Part shown: positions 33,736-42,752 of the stretch, in pieces
Layout: each line of letters opens with the position of its first letter
Position numbering within the stretch: the first letter of the stretch is position 1
NCBI RefSeq assembly: GCF_032884065.1
Contig: NC_088865.1
Coordinates: 48,830,868-48,894,867, forward strand
Origin: Artemia franciscana
Taxonomy: Eukaryota > Arthropoda > Branchiopoda > Anostraca > Artemiidae
DNA: 64,000 nt
Direction of reading: 5' to 3'
The notes under the pieces: model-generated
Databases searched by the model: none
What the model saw: the letters and a program-made list of their open reading frames with translations, nothing else
What the model was told of the DNA's origin: nothing
Translations under genes and position numbers: made by a program

Positions 33736-34720
33736 TTTAAATTCAATACAAAGTTCAACGAACTAATGAATTTTTCTTCGGAACCATTCACGCTTGATCG
33801 GAGCCTGGGTGTCCACTCCACCTTTGTCTTGAATAAGTTGTTGAATAGTTTGTTTGTGACTATTGTGATATTTAAGATGATGATTATGATGGCCTTGTAG
33901 ATTTTTAAGTTAGTCTGATGTGAAACGACTTGTTTAGTATGAAAGGCTATACATTATATTACAGAGCTTAACTACTTTGCGTACAAAAATACCTACATAG
34001 TCTGTAACCTCCTTTAATTTCAATGCAGAAAATGCTGTTTGTTATTAAATTATGTTTAAATACATTAACCTATGCATTTATTTAACACCCCAGTACGCAT
34101 TACACAGGGATTTATTATGATACCTTTAGATCAGAGACGGATCAAGAGGAAAATCTAGGGGGGCAGGGAATTTTACAAGGATGCCAATAAGCAAAACCTT
34201 GGGGTGGCCCAATGTGACAAGGGAGCCAATAATTGACAAAATTGACAAATTTATTTTTGAAAAAAGAGTGAAAAACAGAAAAAACGAGGAAAGGGCACTA
34301 GAAAAAATCTTGGGGGAGTCCGGGGTCTCTCCCCAGTCCCCCTGAACCCACCAGTGCTTTAGATTTTTGGGATATTCGTCAGGTAAATTATAGAATACAT
34401 TATAAGCTATTGGTTATTGCAGGCTAGTTTTCATGGAACTACATTTATTTTGTTGCTAAAATGTTCATTTATTTATTATTTTGATTGTTTTTTCCTTGTC
34501 ATTGCCCGGTGGCCATTTTTTTCACTAAATATCACACCATTGATGACTAGACTATATAAACAGGCATAAATAATTTAGATGAGCAGTTGTATCTCCGAAC
34601 CAAGCTCGAGGAACTAAACCGGGACAAGGGCTATGCAAAATCTTGAATCGAAAATCGAGTCCAGATTCTGCATTTTACCCAGCTTAGAAATGAAGGTTCT
34701 ACTATGTATACTTATTACAG
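33736..34720. other. Intron, mostly unassigned
   Basis: A stretch near 34130-34360 (GAGACGGATCAAGAGGAAAA to CCCCAGTCCCCCTGAACC) has the look of an interspersed element with G-rich and C-rich ends, but its borders are unclear. The acceptor CTTATTACAG ends the intron. Confidence 0.4.
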
Positions 34721-34871
34721 CTTATTTGATGTTGATAAAGATGGACGGATAACACTGGAAGATGTTTACGATGTTACGAGGTCAATTTTAGAACTAGCTG
34801 GGAGTACAAATTCTAACAATGCTAACATTTTAGAATCAACGCTTCAATCCAGGACTTTACTATTTTTTCAG
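34721..34871 (+). CDS. KChIP-like EF-hand calcium sensor, exon (EF3)
   Basis: Internal exon between acceptor CTTATTACAG and donor CAG|GTAGAT, entered in phase 2 and left in phase 0. With AA from the previous exon it reads NLFDVDKDGRITLEDVYDVT then RSILELAGSTNSNNANILES then TLQSRTLLFFQ. The EF3 loop DVDKDGRITLED has Asp at 1, 3 and 5, Gly at 6 and Asp at 12, so it should bind calcium. The end LLFFQ matches the family's VDVFFQKMD, where the fourth EF hand begins in the next exon. That exon, with EF4 and the C-terminus, is not found; it may lie in the N gap just downstream or beyond the window. The loop between EF3 and EF4 differs strongly from vertebrate KChIPs (no KYTYP), which fits a diverged invertebrate member. 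Confidence 0.85.
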
Positions 34872-35053
34872 GTAGATAATAGTGCTTTTTATTCTTTGGA
34901 GCTTGATCATTTTACTGCTTCAAAATGATTTTTAATTTAGAATATTTTAGAATTCCTATTTTAATCCGCATTTTGCCTTGTACTTTTATAGTCATTTAAT
35001 TAATAAATAACTAGAATTAAGTAAATATAGTTAATGAATTAAATACAGTTAAT

Positions 35054-35153
35054 NNNNNNNNNNNNNNNNNNNNNNNNNNNNNNNNNNNNNNNNNNNNNNN
35101 NNNNNNNNNNNNNNNNNNNNNNNNNNNNNNNNNNNNNNNNNNNNNNNNNNNNN
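35054..35153. other. Assembly gap (100 N)
   Basis: Exactly 100 N, the usual placeholder for a gap of unknown size. It lies 182 bp after the EF3 exon, so the missing last exon could be here. Confidence 0.99.
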
Positions 35154-35268
35154 AAATAAATATTTTATATATAGAGGTGTTTGGGTTAGGTTAGGCTAGG
35201 TATTTGATATAAAACCAGCATTAAATGAAATGAACTGCAGTAATAAATGGTATTCTACTGTCAGCAAA

Positions 35269-35475
35269 CTATGTATTTACACGCAAATTGACTTTTTTCA
35301 AACATGGCCCATTGTTACACTTCCAAAAATGTTCCTTCTCGTAAGAGTATAAGGTCATGTTGTGTCCATTGACGCACTGTTTTGTTGTGGGTAACAACCC
35401 CTTATCCTGGAAAAATATAACTGCCTCTTTTTTAGTCTTTGGCGAATCCCAAATCTTCATTTCAAAATCCATGCT
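35269..35475 (-). mobile_element. Merlin/IS1595-like transposase fragment (N-terminal zinc ribbon)
   Basis: A 67-codon frame ends at the TAG of 35269-35271. It encodes AVIFFQDKGLLPTTKQCVNG, HNMTLYSYEKEHFWKCNNGP and CLKKVNLRVNT. The pattern CxxGHxMxL, then WKCxxxxCxxxxxLRxxT, is the zinc ribbon that opens Merlin-type (ISXO2/IS1595-like) transposases, where it recognises DNA ends. The DDE catalytic domain is absent, so this is a truncated copy. It has a start, but there is no sign of an expressed gene. Another zinc-ribbon protein is possible. Confidence 0.55.
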
Positions 35476-35584
35476 CAGACACTATCTTCTATCACTATAC
35501 GTGGCAAACTAGGTTGAGTTCTGTCTTTATGGCTATGAAACCGGATTTTTGCATCGTAGTTTGTTTCACGAAAAAACCTAAATG

Positions 35585-35965
35585 AATGAACTCTCTTTAT
35601 TAACTACTAAATTACAAAAACTATAAATACACACAACCGCCCGGGGGAAGGCTCAAACAGCCTGATGTTGGACGGCTGCAATCCTCTGATTCTCAACCTA
35701 ATTTAATAAAAAAAAAAAATTAAAGAAGGACAAAAACACACTCACTCAATTACTCTCAATACCAGAATATACATAAATAAAGGCTAACAATAATTAAAAA
35801 AAATGAAAAAAATAAAATAAACTACCGACTACAAATAAATGTTTTTTTTAATTTTACTTTAAACGACCCAATATGTACTGCCTCCCTAATGCCAGCCGGG
35901 ATATCACTCCAAATAGCCGGAGCTAAATACCTAATTCCGAAAGCTGCATCTAACTTCACTTATTG
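35585..35965 (-). mobile_element. LINE 3' end
   Basis: On the - strand, a frame ends KLDAAFGIRYLAPAIWSDIP then AGIREAVHIGSFKVKLKK and TFICSR-stop (about 35831). The WSDIPxxIRxxxxxxSFKxxLKK ending is typical of Jockey/CR1-type LINE ORF2 proteins. A 3' untranslated part of about 250 bp ends in TTCATTCATT at 35585. Its 5' side is truncated. Confidence 0.78.
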
Positions 35966-36599
35966 AGTGTGTTCTGAATAATACACAAGTACCGCTTTTT
36001 TATCAAGTGAGAACGAGCTACTGTACTTTTGATTTATTTTTATATCAGTATTAAAAAGGATTCACACCATCTTCTAAAGTTTCGGTTTTTTACTTTAGCT
36101 TTCGTTTCAATGATGGAAGAACCTCTTGGTGAAGTTAAACCTTTTTTAAGCATTTTCTTATTTGTATTCATTCCTAATTTTTACTATTCTTTTTTTTAAC
36201 AATGAAGGAGATTAGTGAATTTATTCTCTAATCCAAAAGCTTTCACGCTTCAAGAAGTTGTATTTCCCTTCAAGGGGATTCAATGCAATAAAGAATCAAC
36301 CTATCTTGTTCATTATACACTGTTTTAGCTTGTTGCTATTTTCTGCTATAAAAGGCTTTTTCTTGGCCTTACATAAAAATTGGTAACAAAATAAACAAAA
36401 GCTAGGTATAAAAAATTTTTAAAAATTAAAAATTTGTTTTAACTATTTTGAATTGATTGAGTCGTCTTACCATAGCCTGTAGAGCTTGGATAAGCGATAC
36501 GAATAGGCGGCAGAAAACTAAAAGCCGACAACACTTTCTCCCAAATCTTTGAAAAGCCTTGCAACTTCTCTTGTTTTGTGGTGTGGATAACTATATATG
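35966..36599. other. Unassigned sequence
   Basis: No gene, RNA or clear element. ATTGAGTGTGTTCTGAATAA at about 35963 resembles TTCGAGTGTGTTCTGTATAA near 44118, so a shared repeat is likely. Confidence 0.4.
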
Positions 36600-37025
36600 T
36601 AGTTTTAGTGAAACTTATATCATTGGAAATTATAAATTTTGTTTTCTCGATCCAACGGAGCAATATTTTCTTTTAAAATTCAGGAAAGGGCTGTCCCCAA
36701 AAACGATCTAGCATACCTGCTAGGAAAATGCCAAAAATCACCTCAAAAGAAATGCCATTTGAAGAATTTGAAAGGTCTTCGAATTTTCTGTTGTGCAACC
36801 CACTTTGATTGAAAACTCGGCCGACACAATTGCATTGTCTTTTCAATAAAATTTCATCGTCATATCGCAAAGTCTCAGTAGGTATCAGAGATGAGTAGTA
36901 TAGAAACTTCTATCCTTAGAGAGTGTAAATTTTGTTTTTTCGATGAAACGGAGCAGGATTTTCTTTTTAAAATTCAGGAAAGGGCTGTCCCCAAAAACGT
37001 TCTAGTATACCTGCTCCTAAAATGC
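36600..37025. repeat. Direct duplication, 293-bp spacing
   Basis: A block of about 100-130 bp occurs twice, at about 36630-36730 and 36925-37025. Both contain TTAAAATTCAGGAAAGGGCT and GTCCCCAAAAACG, then CTAGYATACCTGCT. It is a decayed two-copy tandem or two copies of a short repeat. The - strand ORFs here span the repeat and are not supported as genes. Confidence 0.7.
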
Positions 37026-37315
37026 CCGTTGTAATGTTTGGAAACGACTTCAGAGACATTATATATTCAACAATTTTTATACAGTAATCATTTAACCCTT
37101 ATGTATTCTCATTGCGAAAATCAGGCTTACATCCAGCAACGCGGTAAAACTAAAATGAAATCTTCGGTGGTTAAGTCAAGCCCCTTCAGATTAAAGCTAG
37201 TGTAGCAGCTAGCTAATTTCTTTACCCAAGAAATTTTAAGGGATCTAAACTGTTGGTCACTAATTTGGTACTCAGAGAATCCTTTAAGTAGAGTAGGAGA
37301 TGATTGGAAAGGCTG
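37026..37315. other. Unassigned sequence
   Basis: Nothing recognised. Confidence 0.45.
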
Positions 37316-38170
37316 TTCTTGGCGTTTACCCCCCCCCCCCCCGCCGAAAATACTCCTCAGAAAATAATCCCCGTGGAAAACAATCCCCATGTAGTGTCTA
37401 CCCCCCTCCCCAGAAATACTCCTCGGGAAAAAAACTGGAAAATACCCCTGCAGAAAATACGCCCCCAGAAAATAAACCCCGCGGAAACTACCCCCAAAAG
37501 TTATCTTGAAAGAAAATTATTTCCAAAAATTTACACCCCAAAGAAAATTCTCTCAGACAATCCTCACGCAGAAAACTACCCCGTGAAAATTGTCCCCATG
37601 TTTCCCAATAACAAAGGCTACGTGTAAGCAATGGACAAGTTACAAAACTTAAAAAGGCACTTAAACTTCTTCAATGGGTTCTCTGATTGTTTTGTAGTTC
37701 GGTAGGGAAGGAGATACGTCAAAGGTGCATTTTAATTCCAAAATATCCCAGCTCTCATTGAACCATCATATAATTAGATAATTAGTTCTAAGGGAGAGAA
37801 GGGGGTGCAGTTAAAAATTGATATATAATCCCCAGGACCGTGGCCGTAGTTTTTTTAGGGGGAGGGAGTACAAAAAATTTCAAAAAACTATCAAAAATAC
37901 GAAATTTATATTTATTTCCTTATGATTTCAGGGAATATTTCTGGTCTACGCTGTTCTCATCCACATCTCCACCTCCTGTTCGTAGAAACTTCAGAGGGTG
38001 ATCATTAGATCAGAAATTGAGACTTCAAGTCCTTTTTATATATCGAAAATGATTGGAAACCCACCAGCCAGGATTGTTTTACAGGGAGGTATTTTCCAAG
38101 GGAGGTTTATCCACGGGGACATTTTTAGCAGGGGTACTTTCCGGGGGATATTTACTGGAGGGTAAACACC
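37316..38170. repeat. Inverted element with degenerate AAAATACYCCC repeats
   Basis: The left part (37328-37600) is a string of degenerate units GAAAATAMYCCCC (CCGAAAATACTCC, CAGAAAATAATCC, CAGAAAATACGCCCCCAG). The right part (38088-38170) has the reverse complement theme (GGGAGGTATTTTCCAAGGGA, GGGGGATATTTACTGGAGGG). The two face each other across about 500 bp. The proline-rich frames on the left are compositional. Confidence 0.6.
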
Positions 38171-38998
38171 GGCCACCGGACAGGCACAGTACGTACAGAA
38201 GGTATCGATAGAATTATTAAAGGGTGAAAACCGTAAAGCTAGTAAAAACCTGAGTAAGAAAATTGAGAACCAATCGTCGTTGACGTTTCACCCCCGATCT
38301 TCCCATTCCCTGTGCAGGGAGATACTATTAAACAATTTTTTTTATTTATGGGCTTGTTTAAGGTGAAAAAATTAAAAAGCTACTATCAAAAGTATAGATC
38401 ACTTTGCGTTTCCAAGTTAGCATGTTGATACTCCGATTCTAGATCCGTAGGAGCGCCAGCCGAGGTACTAAAGGCCCATTTTAGTGAGAACCACGCCAGA
38501 TGCAGAAATTTGGTATCTATAGTTGTAATAGTTTTCTAAGGCAAAATTTGCCATACAAGTTTAAGTTGGTGCATCACTTTAATGTAAATCAAAAAGCAAG
38601 CTGCCATGTGCCTTGGATTATTTATTCTGAGATGTGAGCTATTTATTTATTTTTTGTATTTTTGACCATAGTTATTTAGTAGTCTTTCTACTAGCTTAGA
38701 TAAAGAGGGGGAGGGCCAAGGGAAAACACTTTTCCCTGAACGCAGCGCCAGTTTGGTTGCTATTTAAGTACATTTCATGAAAGTCAGCCCCCACTTATGC
38801 TGTTAAGAAGACGGGGTGTGAAAATGGGTGTTGCCTCGAGTGCTAAAAAACTTAAATACGCCTCAGCTGACTTAATACTGTTGTTTTTTATGCTGCTTTT
38901 TCTAGTAAGAAAAAAAATACAAGGCATTAGTTCTTTTCCTGTTATTCTTTATTTTGTTTTTACGAAAATACAAATAAATAAGTAGTTCATTCCGAGTC
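38171..38998. other. 3' flank of the cuticle gene, unassigned
   Basis: No gene recognised. AATAAA-like signals for the - strand gene are not distinct; TTTATTTGTATTTTCG just before 38980 gives CAAATAAA on the - strand, a possible polyadenylation signal about 25 bp after the stop. Confidence 0.4.
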
Positions 38999-39400
38999 TC
39001 AGTATGCAATTTGGTAGCCATGTTGTTCAACTGGTTCGTATACAGATTCAACCTTAGTGCCAGTCTGGACGACACTTGGTGCCACAGGGGCCTCAATCTT
39101 CACAGCAGGGGATGCATATGCAATAGGACCTGAATAGACTGGGGCAGCAACTGATGCATGAGCGGCATAGGCCAAAGGAGCTTGAGCAGCATAGGCAACT
39201 GGTGCTGGATGAGCATAAGCAATTGGTGCAGGAGCAGCATAAGAAATAGGTGCCACGGCTGGAGCACTGTAAGCTAGAGGTGAAACATAGGCAGTGGGTG
39301 CTGCATAGGCTACAGCTCCATGAGTATGGACAAAGGGTGCGCTGTAAGTTAGAGTTGTTGGGGCACTGTAGGCAATTGAAACGAGAGCCAGGAGAGCGAT
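38999..39400 (-). CDS. Alanine-rich arthropod cuticle protein, last exon
   Basis: The exon starts after the acceptor TTACATTTGTAG and is open in phase 0 for 133 codons to a TGA at 38999-39001. It begins IALLALVSIAYS, the hydrophobic core of a signal peptide whose first residues must lie in a short upstream exon, a common layout in arthropod cuticle genes. Residues about 13-100 are low-complexity AYAAP, AYAHP and YSAP repeats. The C-terminus is IEAPVAPSVVQTGTKVESVY then EPVEQHGYQIAY. There is no Rebers-Riddiford chitin-binding consensus, so it belongs to the low-complexity, AYA/AAP-rich cuticular proteins, secreted into the exoskeleton. A first exon, expected at higher coordinates, was not identified. 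The internal ATG at 39256 is not the start, since the signal peptide lies before it. The frame is intact and looks functional. Confidence 0.88.
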   Translation of the reverse strand: MALLALVSIAYSAPTTLTYSAPFVHTHGAVAYAAPTAYVSPLAYSAPAVAPISYAAPAPIAYAHPAPVAYAAQAPLAYAAHASVAAPVYSGPIAYASPAVKIEAPVAPSVVQTGTKVESVYEPVEQHGYQIAY

Positions 39401-41558
39401 CTACAAATGTAAAAATATTTAGTTAATTGCTTCCGTGTGCTGTCAAGAGAGTTTTGTAAATCATTTAGAAGCCGCGACAGATTTTTCCGGCCTTGAGCTA
39501 AAAAAGAATGTTTCTTCAACTTTCAAACCCGGCCTTGGGTTTTCCCCTTAATAACCAAGTTTCTCCTTGGTTATGCAGCACGAATAAATGATTAACTAGA
39601 CAACTCTTCTATTATACGGGGCTAGAGTCTAAGGTCCCAGTACCCAATTATTTGGTTTAGGAAGGGGGTCAGTGGCGTAACTCCGTGAGCTCTGCCAAGG
39701 TCTAATTGGGGACCTTGAGAAATCTGGGGAAGGTAAACAGGAAGGGTCTGTGAAAGCACAGGATGGTTGGCCCCCAGCCCCCCCTTGCACTTCCTGACTG
39801 ATGGGCCAAGAGACGGAGATCAACACCGCCGGTAGGGACTGTAAAGTCCATTGCCGTATTCTTTACCTTTTATAGTCTAAGGTCATAAGGGTTTCTGAGA
39901 AATATGAATTATTTATATTCAAAAAACATACTCTATTAACAAAATTGAAAGTACAATACATTGAATTTGGCAATGGGTTGATTAAATCAAAGGAAAATTA
40001 GTGAATCACAATTTTTTAGCATCGAATTTTACTTTTCTAGAAAAAAAACACAGTGATTTCTTTGTGTATGGATTCAGTTTCCCCAAAATTTGACAAAGAT
40101 TTAGGTATATCATTTTGTATCCCATGATGGGCTTTTATATTGTTTTAATTATCAAAAAATATTCTTGTAGGAACAGGGATGAAAAAATGTTTTAATCACG
40201 TATTTTAGACGCGAGGTTTGAGAGATACTGCTTATAAAATATTTTTTATAAGTTATTTCCAAAAGTTTTTAATAAGATTAGTGTCCAGAAACTATTTTCT
40301 ATTGTTTTCTATTATATGGGACTATGATCTATGGTTGTCATGATTTCTGATAGAAATTATTATTCTTATTTAAAATGTATAATAGAAATAAATTAGAAAT
40401 AAAAAATATAAAATCAAATAACCGGTCTAAGTAGAAATAACATTGAAATAAACATTAAGTTAAAAATAAAATCCATAAACATGGAAGAAACGTTCTAGAT
40501 TGACAAAAAAAGAAAGTAACACGGAATAAAAAAGAAAGAGAAATTTGTAACGAGGAATTAAGATGTATAGTCCAATTTGCACAATTCAAACACACGCCTT
40601 AAGTAAGAAAAATTACAGCAGAAATCTAGCTACATGGAAGCTTAAACCACCAAAATAAATAATCAGGAACTAATAACCTAAAAAAATAAATACAATATTC
40701 TAGGAATTTCAAAAGTCATGCCTGGTCAACAATGATCTATTTTTAGGTAATTATTGGTAATTAAAAAAGCTAATATTGATCTATTTTTATATTTTATAAG
40801 TACATAAATTTGTATATATTATCTAAATTATTGGAAACAGTGAAATTAAATATCTAATATTCTATTTTATACTTAATTGTAATTACTGGTTTCCTCAAAA
40901 TATAATTTAATGACAGAAATCGAATAGAACGCTCATCAGCAGAAACGAATTAGGCAGGTAAAAAGCAATAACGTCCCCACAGCTCAGTTTTTCCAGAATG
41001 ATCTTTCTATGTACTTGTAGAATCTTAATTTAAATTAATGTCATTGTCAATCAAGTCAAGATTAACGTCACGCCAGCCCTCAGCAATCTGGTAAATAGAA
41101 ACATCCAAGTAAATAAATAGGTAAATAAATTTTACACAACCAGGTAAATAAATAGAAACGATAGAACTGGTAAATAAAAATGGTAAATATGGAACAAGAA
41201 ACAAGTGCAGTTTCATTCATTTGACACATATTTGAATTGCAAATTCCAAAACAAACGTTATCAGAGACGGCAACTTCATGGGGTTCTGGTGATTTTCCCC
41301 TCCCCTCTACATTTAATTTTTTTTATTTCCATAGAAAAAATCGCAAACACGATAAAATTCCCCTCCCCCGCCATATCTTTTTGAAAATTACATTTACTTC
41401 CCCATCCCCCAGTTCTTATAAATCGGAGCGTTGCAAGCGGTAAATCTGAGCGTTACAAAGGAGAAAAAGTACAAATTCAACGTTATACAGCATGAAAACA
41501 AAGAAAGGCATCAGTACTTATTCCAAAGCATTTTGACAAACAAATAAATGGTCTGGTG
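39401..41558. other. Upstream region of the cuticle gene, unassigned
   Basis: It should contain the first exon and promoter of the - strand cuticle gene, but I could not place either. At 41090-41190 the words GGTAAATAAAT and GTAAATAAATAG recur as a minor local repeat. No other gene or element is supported. Confidence 0.4.
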
Positions 41559-41760
41559 TACAAATTAAATAAAATAGTTTTTTCAACTGAAAGTAAGGAG
41601 CAACATAAAAATTGAAAATGAACAGAAATTATTACGTATATGAGGGGTTTTACCCCTTGTCAATTCCTCGCTCTTATGCTAAAGTTCGAATTTTGTTCGA
41701 ATTTTTTAAGAATGACCTCTGAATCACAAAGGCCGTTTAATTGACTCTTTTGAAAGTACT
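41559..41760 (+). repeat. Composite repeat, middle module fragment
   Basis: Begins AAATTAAATAAAATAGTTTT with CAACTGAAAGTAAGGAGCAA, then TATGAGGGGTTTTACCCC and CCTCGCTCTTATGCTAAAG, and ends near GAATCACAAAGGCCGTTTAA. Short isolated fragment. Confidence 0.75.
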
Positions 41761-42640
41761 GAAAAAAAACCTCTACCGATGACGTGGAAAAGATAATAGC
41801 GTAAAATCTACCCTTTTTAATTTCTGGGATCTGAAAAGCAAACATTACTATACATAGGTTATATTAAGTTTTGTAGAAGAAATATTTTTCATCAAAGGAA
41901 AAGTTTTTGCTATATTTTTTAATGCACTTTCAGCATCAAGCGTAAGTTAAGCTGTTGACAGTAAAGCAAAATATTTTTTGTATATGCAGTCTAAAATTCG
42001 TGTTAATAACGTGATATTTTGGGACTACTCTCTTATCAACGTGGTCCGAAAGTCCCGAGCTAAAAAGAAGGCCTCCAAAACTGAGTATAGGTTACCAGAT
42101 TTTTTATACTGGATGGATTTTAAAAATAATTGTATAGCTTAATAAAAATATATATTAATAATATTAATAATATTGTATAGCTTAATAATAATAAATAAAC
42201 TCTTTGTTTCACATAAAATCTTTTTCTGTTAAAAAAAAAATCTAGTAAGGCCTAAGTTCATTAAATTTTGTATCATACATAACTTTAAACTTCAAACGGT
42301 AGATTTTATGTTGTTTTTTGCGTTATACTGGATTATTTACGTAATTATACCGTCACATCCGAGGAGCAAGGTAAACTTGAGCAAGCCTCTCTTATCTAAC
42401 CAAGTATATTGCTACCGACTGGACTCAGCTTATGAAACATGAAGCGTTATCCTCCTTCGGCTTCCTAAATGGCACCAAAGCAGAAAAATAATTGCTTGAT
42501 TTGGTTTACTAGACGTGCCCTCTCGGATTCGGTCTTCCATTGACGATTTATGTAAAAAGACTATCAACTTTGTTCACGTTTACGACCCTCTGCAGCCTAA
42601 TTTCCATATTGATACTGGTTTTAATTAGTTCATGTTGTCT
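41761..42640. other. Unassigned sequence
   Basis: AT-rich with small AATAATATT repeats near 42150-42195. The part after about 42400 may be the body of the LINE whose tail follows, but no frame is convincing. Confidence 0.4.
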
Positions 42641-42752
42641 TTGTTAGTTTGATTTTTCGCTGTTTATCGTTTTTGTTTTTGTTTGTTTTTAATACTCCAT
42701 ACTTTGTATTTTTTATACTTTTACGGGTAATAAAATTCATTCATTCCCTCTT
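42641..42752 (+). mobile_element. Likely LINE 3' untranslated end with (ATTC)n tail
   Basis: TTAATACTCCATACTTTGTATTTTT, then GGGTAATAAAATTCATTCAT, is the usual form of a LINE 3' end: an untranslated part, AATAAA and a short tandem tail. No RT frame is readable upstream, so this rests on the tail alone. Confidence 0.4.

Noticed and set aside
37300-37627. Proline-rich ORFs of 69 and 107 aa.
   Set aside because: They are made by the degenerate C-rich repeat; two overlapping frames look equally protein-like, which shows the effect is compositional.
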